A DNA stretch of 64,000 nucleotides from the NCBI RefSeq assembly GCF_003751505.1, contig NZ_RJVB01000004.1, positions 1 through 64,000 of the forward strand, read 5' to 3'. Below the pieces are notes generated by a model. The model did no database searches, was not told the DNA's origin, and saw nothing but the letters and a program-made list of their open reading frames with translations. The DNA is from Erwinia sp. JUb26. Its GTDB lineage: Bacteria > Pseudomonadota > Gammaproteobacteria > Enterobacterales > Enterobacteriaceae. Numbering within the stretch: the stretch's first letter is position 1; each line of letters opens with the position of its first letter. Positions 1 to 7,815 of the stretch are shown piece after piece. The position numbers were made by a program, and so were the translations under genes.

Positions 1-213
1 GGCCCTCCACGCCTGAGGGCGAAGCTTTTTATCTGTGCCCTTGTGGCGATGAAGCACAATCGTCCACTGAAGGTTATGTACGAACGCATGCTGGCGAATG
101 GCAAGTGCAAGATGTCAGCGCTGGGTGCAGTAATGCGCAAACTGGTTCATCAGTGCTATGCGGTACTCAGGCATCAGTGCAATTTTGATGAAAATATCGG
201 CGCGGCAGGTTGA
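1..213 (+). CDS. IS110-family transposase, C-terminal fragment
   Basis: An open frame enters from the left edge and stops at TGA 211-213, giving 70 residues. The end of the protein (a Lys-Val-Met-Tyr-Glu-Arg stretch, then a Met-Arg-Lys-Leu-Val-His segment) resembles the C-terminal Transposase_20 region of IS110/IS1111-type DEDD transposases. The catalytic half lies outside the window, so activity cannot be judged. It is followed by non-coding DNA, as expected where an IS110-type element ends. Family assignment is from motif memory; the IS110 versus IS1111 subgroup is not settled. Confidence 0.7.
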   Translation, partial: GPPRLRAKLFICALVAMKHNRPLKVMYERMLANGKCKMSALGAVMRKLVHQCYAVLRHQCNFDENIGAAG

Positions 214-245
214 TATTCAAGACGGTAGCTGTTCAAGCCCGGCCT

Positions 246-269
246 GAGCGCAGCATCCATGCTGCGCTC
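246..269. repeat. Near-perfect 24-bp palindrome downstream of the transposase
   Basis: Arms 246-257 and 258-269 are inverted copies with a mismatch only at the centre. It could be a transcription terminator stem of the transposase or part of the structured non-coding end of the IS (IS110-type elements carry a bridge RNA in a non-coding flank). No U-run follows directly. The function is inferred only. Confidence 0.4.
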
Positions 270-436
270 TCCTGGCCCAATGCCTTCACCTCAGCGCTGC
301 GGATTATCCTGCAGCCGCCGAGGCCGGGCCCCTTATACCATTACCATCGCTGTTTTAAAGGTCGCGTGTTCGTTAATTTTAAGTGCCAGTGCCAGTGGCC
401 TTTTTTCAAACAGGCAACGCATAAGTAATAAGCAGA

Positions 437-625
437 CTGGCCGGGGGACCGAACGGGCAATCCACAGCGCCGAACGTAGCGAGGAAGCCAGGATTCGGCC
501 ACACGGACGTGGCAGAAAGTCACAGCCGCGCAGGACGCGCGTCTGTGGCGGTCCGACCGGCTGACAAGCGAAGTGAGGGCACCGCAAAGCGGCGCGAGGA
601 CCCGCCCGTTCGGTCCCCCGACCAG
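437..625. repeat. 189-bp inverted-repeat element (MITE-like)
   Basis: The ends 437-458 and 604-625 are 22-bp inverted repeats with one mismatch. The interior can form further hairpins (for example CACAG at 521 with CTGTG at 543-547, and a GCCAC/GTGGC stem near 499-513). No ORF within it looks like a protein. This fits a small palindromic mobile or RNA-forming element lying between the IS end and the LysR gene. The rest of the 214-869 gap holds no gene I can support. Confidence 0.55.
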
Positions 626-869
626 ACTAAGCATTCACTAAAATCGCAGTCATCACGTCGTACAGGAATCCGCAGTTAACTCAGCCAGCCAATTCAGTCA
701 TCAAGTTTGCCGACATCCTACGTCACGCCCTGATAATGACTCATCTCACAGAAATCCTTCATAAAACTCCCTACCAGGATGTTGAATATCTCACCCCACC
801 GGCGTTAAAGTTCGATATACAAAACCGCATCATGGCAGGGTTCTGATATCCACAGCCTATCGAGAAAAA

Positions 870-1763
870 ATGATTAACTTTCGCATCATCCGCCATATGT
901 GGCTGTTCCTTGCCGTGGCAGAAGAAAAACACTTTGGCCGTGCGGCAAAGAAACTGGGTATGACGCAGCCTCCCCTGACCCAGCAAATTCAGGTGCTGGA
1001 ACAGTCGCTGAAAGTTCAGCTGTTCGACCGTTCGAAAAGAAACGTGCAGCTCACACCGGTCGGTTTAGCGATCCTTCCGGCGGTGAAGAAATTTGCGGAG
1101 CAGGTGGAGCGGCTTGAGGTGGCAATTAACGAAGCCGTGGCGGGGCACAGCGGGGTGCTGACGATTGGCGCCATCAGCGCCGCAATGCTGGACGTGCTGC
1201 CCGGCTACATTCGCCGGATGAAGGCGCTGAACCCGGATATCGTGATTTCCATAAAGGAGATCGACAGCGCTGAGGCAATTCCGGCGCTGCAGAACGGTGA
1301 AATTGACCTGGCATTCGCCCGTCTGACCGGCGAGCAGGGGGAAGGGATTGAATCGCTGCCGATCTCCAGCGCGGAGCTGGTGGTGACGCTACCGCACGAT
1401 CACCGGCTGGCCGGGCAGAACCGAATCAGCCTGCGCTCGCTGATGAACGAAGAGTGGGTGATGTTCTATCGCTACCTCAACCCCGGGTATTTTGACAGCA
1501 TTATCACCGCCTGCCGCAGTGAGGGCTTTTCGCCGCGCATCCTCCATGAGGTTCGCTCCGTTGCCTTACAGATCGCGTTCGTCGGCTGCGGGCAGGGTAT
1601 TGCGCTGGTTCCTTCCTCGCTGAAACATCTGTCGCTCACCAGCGTGGTGACGCTGCCGCTGGAAGAGCGCATTGAAGTGGTCACCACGGCGGTGGCCTGG
1701 TCTTCTGCCCGCCAGAATCCGCTGGTGGAACGATTTGTGGAACTGGTGAAAGGGGATGCGTAG
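870..1763 (+). CDS. LysR-family transcriptional regulator
   Basis: 297 residues, the usual length for the family. The N-terminal winged helix-turn-helix (about residues 5-62) has the typical order: AVAEEKHFGRAAKKL, then a recognition helix containing TQPPLTQQI, then LEQSLKVQLFDRS. The remainder fits the periplasmic-binding-protein-like effector domain (about 90-295). It probably senses a small aromatic or organic acid, but nothing here names the effector. It stands alone: upstream is the palindromic element and downstream is an oppositely oriented gene, so its target is unclear. The ATG at 870 fits the start of the HTH domain. Confidence 0.88.
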   Translation: MINFRIIRHMWLFLAVAEEKHFGRAAKKLGMTQPPLTQQIQVLEQSLKVQLFDRSKRNVQLTPVGLAILPAVKKFAEQVERLEVAINEAVAGHSGVLTIGAISAAMLDVLPGYIRRMKALNPDIVISIKEIDSAEAIPALQNGEIDLAFARLTGEQGEGIESLPISSAELVVTLPHDHRLAGQNRISLRSLMNEEWVMFYRYLNPGYFDSIITACRSEGFSPRILHEVRSVALQIAFVGCGQGIALVPSSLKHLSLTSVVTLPLEERIEVVTTAVAWSSARQNPLVERFVELVKGDA

Positions 1764-1807
1764 GACTTAACAGCAGTATCGATATAAATGCCGTCAATCC
1801 CTACGCT

Positions 1808-3586
1808 TTACGGGATGTAGTACGGTGAACCGCTATAGATGCGCTCGTACTTCACTTCTTCCGATTCGCCGTTATTGACGTTGCCATATTTTTCCTGGTG
1901 ATGCGTGCAGCAGGAGCCACAGGAGGTACAGATATAGCGGCCTTCGTCGCATTTCTCGGTCAGATCGCGGGCGTCAATAATCTCGCTGCATTTATAGCCA
2001 ATGCAGTGGTTGATGTAGTGGCTGATATTGAATTGCTCGCAGCCGTGGCTGGCGCACTTAAATACCGTCAGACGATAGGCCGCCTGGAAGGGTCTGCGGA
2101 CAAATCCTTTGCTTTCCGGGTCCCACACCGTGGCCTCAACGCGGGAGTATTTCATATTGGGGACCATCAGCAGACCGCAGCTGCGGCAGCAGAGGCGCGC
2201 AAACAGCTCCCTGATGCGGTTGAAGTAACCGGCCAGCCTGATTGGGAAATCACGTTTCGACGGCTCGCCCGCGACAAGGTACTGCATGCCGTAGTGGGCC
2301 AGCCAGTCATAGATCGAGAAATCCACAAACGCTTTACTGAGATCGGGCAGGACGCGTGGTTCATCGCAGACTTTCGAGCGGCAGAGGAAGCGGTTTTCCG
2401 TTGAACCGTCGGCCTGTTTTGCCCGCCAGTGGAAGGCTTCGCAGGACAGCCTGATGTGCCGGAAACGTTTCTGCAAGGATGCACACTGCGGGAACAACCT
2501 GAAAATGGCGGGATGGCCAGCGGTAAACTGACCCGACAGCAGGGCCTGCCAGATTTCATGCAGGATCACGCTCTGGATCACCGTATCGTCGTTGCGGCCA
2601 ATCAGCGGCAGCAGTTTAGCGAGAATAAAAAATTCCGGGATAGCGGAGAGCGTGGGGCTGGCCTCGATATCGCTGACGAAGCTGAAATCCTTGCGGAACA
2701 TCTTCTGCTTCAGCAGGCAGGGGGTGATAAAGTCCCTGAATACCGGATGCCGGTAATAGTCCGCTTTTGACGCAAAGGCGCGTGGATAAGCTTCACGAAC
2801 ATACTGCTCTACCGCCATTTTATTCTGGCCGAAGCTCCGCAGGATAAACTCTTCAATATCACTGCCGCGATGTTCCAGGATCGTTTTACCCGGCAGGCAG
2901 TTGAAAAACGCCAGATAGAGCGTGGCGCTGAGCGAAATATTTCCGAGAAGCTTTCTTATCAACGCGGCCTGAACGACGGAAGGGGTAGGATGATCCTCGG
3001 TCCATTTCTTCACCCACGCGGCAAACTGGTCGATATGCGCATCAATAAATGCGCGCGGCAGGACGGTCGGGGAAATCTGTAGCGCGATCAGATCGTTAAA
3101 ATCTTTGTCGGCGGCAATAGCCTCAAACAGTTCGGCAGAGTGCTGCCGCTGCTGGAACAGCGCGAGCAGATGGTAGGGCGCGATGCCGCTGGAAGCCAGC
3201 CTGCTGACGACGTTTTTTCCCCAGGCCCGAGTAAAGCAGGTAATGACTTTTTCGCGCTGTGCCCAGCCGTCGAAATAAATTTTTTCCGGGCCAAAAGCGC
3301 TAAAATAGTCGACCAGCCGATCGGCGGTTTCGGCCGTCTCCAGTAGATGGACCTTATACGCGCTGGGTTTAGCGTGTTTACCGACGCCTTCGCGAAACAA
3401 TACCGGCGAGTTTTCCTCGGGAAGCTGGCTGCCGACGAGGTCACTTTTGTGAAAAAACAGCTCGGCTCCGCTTTCTGATTGCAGAAAACCGAACTGGTTC
3501 TCTTTGCCGGTCTTATTGTTCAGGCCGCCGTACCAGAGCACGCTGCCCAGATACCACCTGTCACTCCCCGTAGAGTTTACGGCCAT
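1808..3586 (-). CDS. Cold-shock-like N-terminal domain protein with Cys-rich C-terminus, unknown function
   Basis: 592 residues. Residues about 10-80 look like a cold-shock/S1-type nucleic-acid-binding barrel: a Trp-Tyr-Leu-Gly-Ser start, then Gly-Phe-Leu and Leu-Phe-Phe-His-Lys-Ser-Asp, which resemble the RNP motifs of CspA-type proteins. The long helical-looking middle matches no family I know. The last ~150 residues hold several Cys pairs (CCRSCG, CEQF...HCIGYKC, CTSCGSCCTHH), which suggest two or more zinc ribbons. A cytoplasmic RNA- or DNA-binding role is likely but unproven. It stands alone between a convergent LysR gene and yciT. Confidence 0.8.
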   Translation of the reverse strand: MAVNSTGSDRWYLGSVLWYGGLNNKTGKENQFGFLQSESGAELFFHKSDLVGSQLPEENSPVLFREGVGKHAKPSAYKVHLLETAETADRLVDYFSAFGPEKIYFDGWAQREKVITCFTRAWGKNVVSRLASSGIAPYHLLALFQQRQHSAELFEAIAADKDFNDLIALQISPTVLPRAFIDAHIDQFAAWVKKWTEDHPTPSVVQAALIRKLLGNISLSATLYLAFFNCLPGKTILEHRGSDIEEFILRSFGQNKMAVEQYVREAYPRAFASKADYYRHPVFRDFITPCLLKQKMFRKDFSFVSDIEASPTLSAIPEFFILAKLLPLIGRNDDTVIQSVILHEIWQALLSGQFTAGHPAIFRLFPQCASLQKRFRHIRLSCEAFHWRAKQADGSTENRFLCRSKVCDEPRVLPDLSKAFVDFSIYDWLAHYGMQYLVAGEPSKRDFPIRLAGYFNRIRELFARLCCRSCGLLMVPNMKYSRVEATVWDPESKGFVRRPFQAAYRLTVFKCASHGCEQFNISHYINHCIGYKCSEIIDARDLTEKCDEGRYICTSCGSCCTHHQEKYGNVNNGESEEVKYERIYSGSPYYIP

Positions 3587-3671
3587 ACTGCTGATTCCTT
3601 ATTTGATGTCGCCATGCCCGCCCAGCGGTGTGTCCTTTACGTCTGAGTAAAGGACGTCATCCACTTCGACG

Positions 3672-4424
3672 CTAGCGGCGCTGTGCAACAATATCCAGCT
3701 GATATTTTTGCTTAATCAGCGTGTTACGGATCTCAGGCGCCAGGCCGTCATCGGTAATGATCTGACTGAAAGTGTGTTCGATCGAGATGGGATAGGGGTG
3801 GACGCTGCCGAACTTGGACGAGTCCGTCAGCGCGATGGTCCAGGTGCCTCTGGCCATCACCGCATTCACCACGTCGCAGCGCATCATATTGCGGCCGGTA
3901 AAGCCGGTGTCCGCGTGCCAGCCGTCCACGCCGATAAAGGCCTTGTGGAAGTTAAGCTGCTGGATGCAGTAGCGGGTTAACGGTCCGACAACGGACTCGC
4001 TGCTTTTCTGATACTGGCCGCCGAGGATCACCACTTCGCACTGCGAGTCGCGCAGCAGGTGGGCGATAAAGTGGCTGACGGTGATAATCGTCAGATCGCT
4101 GCGTGAGGCGAGTGCGCGGGCCAGCAGGGCATTGGTGCTACCGCCTTCAATAAAGATCGCTTCGCCGTCGCCGATCTGCGAGGCGGCAAATTCGGCCAGC
4201 CCCTGCTTGATTTTGTAGCGGGTCTGCATGCGGGAATTGACGTCATCGCTGTCGGGCGCCACGGCGGAGCCATGAACGCGCTTCAGGAAATTATCGCGTT
4301 CCAGCGCGTTGAGATCCTGGCGGATAGTGACTTCGGAAACGCCGGTCAGCTGCGCCAGTTCGCTGACGCTGATGCTGCCTCTTTCGTTCACCAACTGGAT
4401 GATCTGTTCGTGTCTGCTGTTCAT
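3672..4424 (-). CDS. yciT: DeoR-family regulator, YciT-like
   Basis: 250 residues. The N-terminal HTH (about 5-55) carries the DeoR signature (VSELAQLTGVSEVTIRQDLNAL). The C-terminal sugar-phosphate-sensor domain (about 75-230) has the glycine-rich IEGGSTNALLARAL loop and the GVDGWHADTGFTGR segment. The sequence follows E. coli YciT closely along its length as I remember it. YciT is a DeoR-type regulator that has been linked to osmotic-stress responses. ybiU lies upstream on the same strand with about 125 bp between them, so co-transcription is possible but not evident. Confidence 0.85.
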   Translation of the reverse strand: MNSRHEQIIQLVNERGSISVSELAQLTGVSEVTIRQDLNALERDNFLKRVHGSAVAPDSDDVNSRMQTRYKIKQGLAEFAASQIGDGEAIFIEGGSTNALLARALASRSDLTIITVSHFIAHLLRDSQCEVVILGGQYQKSSESVVGPLTRYCIQQLNFHKAFIGVDGWHADTGFTGRNMMRCDVVNAVMARGTWTIALTDSSKFGSVHPYPISIEHTFSQIITDDGLAPEIRNTLIKQKYQLDIVAQRR

Positions 4425-4548
4425 TCAGGCCTTGATAAGGCTGGATTAATTCGCCCCAGTCTAACAGATATTCTTGATGGCATACCACGTCTGCACCAGG
4501 TGTCCTGCGTGCGGCTGGCCCAAACCTCCAGACCAGCCGTTTTGGTTC

Positions 4549-5808
4549 TTAATCCAACCCGAGGCTACGCTTGCCGATAGTATTCAAATCGGCAGTGGTA
4601 AAGCGCTGCTGCCAGTCGCGTTCGTAGTCTTCTCGCGGGAAATCGTCCGGTGAAGTGCCTTGGTCCAGCGCCTGCGCCACGTTGTGTGCGTAGGCCAGAT
4701 TCTTCTCACAGAGCGGTGCGGCGGGGATATACATCACGTTGCCCCAGCCCTGCTGTTCGGTTACCGGGGCCACCGAGTGGATCACATCGCAGTGCCACCA
4801 GACCGAATCGCCCGCCTGCAGTGACGGTATCGAACTCAGCCCCTCAATCAAATCAGGATGCCACTGCGGTGAAACCGGCAGAACTTTGCCCGGTGCCACG
4901 CCGCACAGTTCATCCTCCGGCACGTCGTCCAGCAGCGGCCGCAACAGGACATAGGCCATCGCTTCCGGCACCGGTACCACGTGCAGCAGCCCCTGGCCCT
5001 GCTGCATATCCGACAGCGCGGTCCAACCCTGGAAGGTGCGGAAGGCGGAACATTTGGTAGTATTATCAACATCATATTCATGAACCTCGGTACGATGCGC
5101 CGCATCCCACGGGTCGTACGCGTCAAACTGATTGTTGAATATTTTGCTGAAAACCTGCTGATAGGCGGGCAGCAGCCAGCGCTCCAGCGCGCCGGAGTCG
5201 GTATGTGCGCCCAGCCCTTTCGAGGTGGTTCCCGGCAGGCGGCGGCGAATTCGGTCTGGATAGATGATGCTGACGTCCGGGTTAAACCACTTCACTCCTT
5301 CCGATTCGAATTTCCACAGGCGATTAAGGAACGACTGCGTTTCAGCCATCGCCTCACTTTGCCGCGCTTCCATCTGCGCGGTGGACCAGTAAATCGGGTA
5401 AATCTCCGGTCGTGATGCCTCAAGGCTGCCAAAGAACGTATCGCCCGGTCCGCGGTACTGCGCATCGAAATCGTTGCGGTCGAGGTAGTCGAGCATGGAG
5501 GTATCCCACGCCAGAGTTTTATCCCGTGGGAAGGTTTGCTTCACCACCACGCAGCCACGCCGCTTGATCGCTGCGATTTGTTCCGCAGTGACGCGTTTTT
5601 CGGCGATATCCGCCCAGTTAATCACCGGCCAGGCCGTGCCGTTCTCGGCCTCTTCTGCCCTGGCGCGTGAGATTTCAGTCGTAATCTTGTGTTTAACCTG
5701 GGCAAAAAGCCCTTCCACGTCACCAATCTGCTGGCGTAGCTGCTTTTTCATCAGCCGGATAAGAGCCTTGTGGTCTTCGGGTAGGGTGTTCGAGGTGAAA
5801 TTGCTCAT
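4549..5808 (-). CDS. ybiU: DUF1479 protein YbiU, 2-oxoglutarate/Fe(II) oxygenase-like
   Basis: 419 residues, matching E. coli YbiU (about 421) from end to end by recall, including the NDFDAQYRGPGDTFFG-like region, HTDSGALERWLLPAYQ and WWHCDVIHSVAPV. The DUF1479 fold is a double-stranded beta helix. The His-x-Asp pair in AHTDSG and the later His in DVIHSV are good candidates for the Fe(II) facial triad, so a 2-oxoglutarate-dependent dioxygenase is likely; the substrate is not known to me. The start ATG lies at 5806-5808. The region upstream toward 5996 is a normal promoter-sized gap. Confidence 0.9.
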   Translation of the reverse strand: MSNFTSNTLPEDHKALIRLMKKQLRQQIGDVEGLFAQVKHKITTEISRARAEEAENGTAWPVINWADIAEKRVTAEQIAAIKRRGCVVVKQTFPRDKTLAWDTSMLDYLDRNDFDAQYRGPGDTFFGSLEASRPEIYPIYWSTAQMEARQSEAMAETQSFLNRLWKFESEGVKWFNPDVSIIYPDRIRRRLPGTTSKGLGAHTDSGALERWLLPAYQQVFSKIFNNQFDAYDPWDAAHRTEVHEYDVDNTTKCSAFRTFQGWTALSDMQQGQGLLHVVPVPEAMAYVLLRPLLDDVPEDELCGVAPGKVLPVSPQWHPDLIEGLSSIPSLQAGDSVWWHCDVIHSVAPVTEQQGWGNVMYIPAAPLCEKNLAYAHNVAQALDQGTSPDDFPREDYERDWQQRFTTADLNTIGKRSLGLD

Positions 5809-5995
5809 CGTGACAGCTCCGCTTCAGGTGTGTTAGTCTTCGAATGAAAGTTTTATTATCTTCGTTCGTAATTATGGCGGTGATTCCAACAAAATTGCAA
5901 CAAGCCGGAAGTGAGCCGGATCACGGATCGTGAACGCTCCGGATGCGGGACGATCCGCTTTGTTCAGGTCGATAGCGAAACGTGGGGGATAGAAA

Positions 5996-6220
5996 ATGAG
6001 TATGTTGAGAAACAGCGCGCACTATTTCCGCGACTACTTCAGGCTGTCCGCAGCCGACAGTGGCCGTATCTGGCAGGGGTTCAGCCCGGAGGCACGCTAC
6101 GGCTATTTAGCGGCGCTATTACAGTGGTCGGCGGATGAAACCGATGACAACGGGCTGAGTAATGAGAAGCGAAGCAGGCAGCGGCATGAAAATGATGGCG
6201 GTGACAGGCGGACAAAATAA
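5996..6220 (+). CDS. Small hypothetical protein
   Basis: 74 residues. A purine-rich stretch (GGGGGATAGAAA) precedes the ATG at 5996 and could serve as a ribosome-binding site. The N-terminal half (about residues 1-48) reads like a folded helical domain rich in aromatics and Arg; the last ~25 residues are charged and low in complexity, so the 3' end may have drifted. I do not recognise a family. It lies between ybiU (divergent) and a tandem repeat. It could be a real small gene or a spurious ORF. Confidence 0.35.
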   Translation: MSMLRNSAHYFRDYFRLSAADSGRIWQGFSPEARYGYLAALLQWSADETDDNGLSNEKRSRQRHENDGGDRRTK

Positions 6221-6251
6221 GCCGACTTCGTTTGTGCTCTGTTAAAAACTA

Positions 6252-6293
6252 CCTGAAGCCTGAAGCCTGAAGCCTGAAGCCTGAAGCCTGAAG
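6252..6293. repeat. Six perfect tandem copies of a 7-bp unit (CCTGAAG)
   Basis: Six exact copies of CCTGAAG run from 6252 to 6293, just past the 3' end of the LacI-type gene. A unit of seven is not a multiple of three, so copy-number change would shift any frame crossing it, but no convincing coding frame does. It may vary in length among strains. Confidence 0.9.
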
Positions 6294-6324
6294 CCCGATC
6301 GCCGGACAGCAGAGGGTTTTGGCT

Positions 6325-7353
6325 TCAGCCGCCAGCGCCGCAGGATTTGCGGATAATCAGCTCGGGCTTCAGCAAAGTGTGCGTAAAGGGAGCGGCGGGA
6401 TCTTTCAGCCGGTTAAGGAGTATCTGGCTGGCCAGTTCGCCAACTTTGTGGCTTTGCAGGGCAACGGTGGTCAGCGGTGGATTGGTAAAGGCGGTATTCG
6501 CCACACCATCGCTGCCGACCACGGCAATATCCTTGCCGGCAATCAGGCCCTGTTCCCCGATTTCACTGAGTACACCGGTGGCAATCAGATCGTTATAGCA
6601 GACCACCGCCGTCGGGCGATCGCTAAGCTGCAATAGCTGCTTCATCGCTTCTTTGCCGCCTGCCATGCTGATTTTACTCTCTACGATCCACGACGGATTG
6701 ATGCTAAACCCGTTGTTCAGCAGACAGTGCTCGTAGCCATCCTGGCGAACAACGCTGACGGAGTTAATACGATTGCGGCCGATAAAGGCAATTTTTTGAT
6801 GACCGAGGTCAATCAGATGCTGCGTGGCTAGCTTGATGCCTTCGTAGTTATCACAGCCGATAAAATCGGAGTCTTCACCTTCTAACGGGCGCATCACGGT
6901 GACAAACGGCAGTTTCCAGCTTTTCAGCGTTCGGGTGAGTCCCGGCGGTGTGCTGAGCGCCGGGCAGAGGATTAGTCCTGCAGCCTTTTGCTCACGCATC
7001 GAGTTAAGAACCTGTTCCTGAAGCGGAATATCTTCCCCGGTATGGGAGAGCAGGGTGATAAATCCCGATTCCAGCAGGCGGCGTTCGGCACCGATCAGCA
7101 GCTCAACAAAGAAGGAGTTGGTAAGATCGTTCACCACCATCGCCACAACGTTGCTGGTTCCCTGTCGCAGGCTGGCCGCGCTGCGGTTATAGACGTAACC
7201 GATGCTTTCAGCCGCCAGTTTTACCTTTGCCGCCGTTTCCGGCTTCACCAGTTCGCTGTTGTTCAGCACAAGTGAGACAGTAGATTTGGACACGCCAGCA
7301 GCGCGAGCTATATCCATGATTGTCACTTTACCGTCACCCGTAGGAAGTCTCAC
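6325..7353 (-). CDS. LacI-family repressor of the adjacent CoA-pathway operon
   Basis: 342 residues. The N-terminal LacI HTH and hinge (about 9-65) read TIMDIARAAGVSKSTVSLVL then NRSAASLRQG; the effector domain follows (about 70-335), with the SLVL-type and AVVCYNDLIATGVL segments usual for the family. It is closer in style to MalI/GalR-type regulators than to LacI itself. It is transcribed divergently from the six-gene operon starting at 7816, and two LacI-type palindromes sit over that promoter, so it very likely represses it. The inducer is unknown. The start ATG is at 7351-7353. Confidence 0.88.
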   Translation of the reverse strand: MRLPTGDGKVTIMDIARAAGVSKSTVSLVLNNSELVKPETAAKVKLAAESIGYVYNRSAASLRQGTSNVVAMVVNDLTNSFFVELLIGAERRLLESGFITLLSHTGEDIPLQEQVLNSMREQKAAGLILCPALSTPPGLTRTLKSWKLPFVTVMRPLEGEDSDFIGCDNYEGIKLATQHLIDLGHQKIAFIGRNRINSVSVVRQDGYEHCLLNNGFSINPSWIVESKISMAGGKEAMKQLLQLSDRPTAVVCYNDLIATGVLSEIGEQGLIAGKDIAVVGSDGVANTAFTNPPLTTVALQSHKVGELASQILLNRLKDPAAPFTHTLLKPELIIRKSCGAGG

Positions 7354-7470
7354 TCTGTAACCTCAAGAAAAAATTTCCCTAAGAGTAATCGCGGTACTGG
7401 TCAAAATCCACCTTTCCCCCTGCGGTATCCCCAATTAATGCCCTGCAAGTGAACGCGCTTACAAGAAGTT

Positions 7471-7486
7471 TGCGACGAAGATCATA
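7471..7486. promoter_or_regulatory. Possible CRP site upstream of the CoA-pathway promoter
   Basis: TGCGA-N6-TCATA matches the CRP consensus TGTGA-N6-TCACA at 8 of 10 positions. Its centre is about 67 bp before the likely transcription start near 7546, a usable activator distance. The match is suggestive only. Confidence 0.35.
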
Positions 7487-7512
7487 TTTTGGATCTTATC
7501 TGTTATGGCGGA

Positions 7513-7539
7513 TTGACTCTTTATGATGCCATCTATAGT
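7513..7539 (+). promoter_or_regulatory. Candidate sigma-70 promoter of the CoA-pathway operon
   Basis: TTGACT (7513-7518) and TATAGT (7534-7539) are separated by 15 bp, shorter than the ideal 17. Transcription would begin near 7546, inside the first LacI-type palindrome, which is where a repressor would block it. Confidence 0.5.
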
Positions 7540-7540
7540 G

Positions 7541-7558
7541 TTTTGGAACGTTCCAAAA
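7541..7558. promoter_or_regulatory. LacI-type operator 1 (perfect 18-bp palindrome)
   Basis: TTTTGGAACGTTCCAAAA is a perfect palindrome with the central CG typical of LacI/GalR-family operators. It overlaps the predicted start of transcription and lies between the divergent LacI-type gene and the operon. Confidence 0.75.
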
Positions 7559-7559
7559 G

Positions 7560-7579
7560 AAATTGGAACGATCCAATTT
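7560..7579. promoter_or_regulatory. LacI-type operator 2
   Basis: Arms AAATTGGA (7560-7567) and TCCAATTT (7572-7579) flank ACGA. The core TTGGAACGATCCAA differs from operator 1 at one base. The two centres are 20 bp apart, about two helical turns, which would let two repressor dimers bind the same DNA face. Confidence 0.7.
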
Positions 7580-7673
7580 TAGATTTGTTTGGTTTTTTTA
7601 TGCCGAAATGAGCACAGGATTTGAAGTGGCTCCGCATCATGCATAAACCAGTCAGAGCAAGAGGTGGTTAATT

Positions 7674-7748
7674 ATGTTCATGTTTTACATCATTAATTTT
7701 GTTTTATCTCAACAAAGATTGGTTCTGGTTGAAGAAGGGGATGAGTAG
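7674..7748 (+). CDS. Possible 24-residue leader ORF
   Basis: An ATG at 7674 is preceded at a 6-base distance by AAGAGGTGG (7659-7667), a better ribosome-binding site than that of the first structural gene. The product would be a short hydrophobic peptide ending in acidic residues. It lies in the roughly 240-nt leader of the operon, 67 bp before the CoA-transferase ATG. It could be a leader peptide affecting downstream translation or a chance ORF. Apart from the promoter and operators, the rest of 7354-7815 holds nothing I can support. Confidence 0.3.
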   Translation: MFMFYIINFVLSQQRLVLVEEGDE

Positions 7749-7815
7749 GAATAGCGCGGATTCGTGAAGGGAAATGTATGTTTTACCGATTTTAATCAAA
7801 CAATAAGTGAACGCG

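Noticed and set aside
1898..2404. 168-residue plus-strand ORF
   Set aside because: Antisense to the cold-shock-like gene; no domain and alanine-rich shadow composition.
6252..6293. CRISPR-like array
   Set aside because: Repeats are 7 bp with no spacers; it is a simple tandem repeat.
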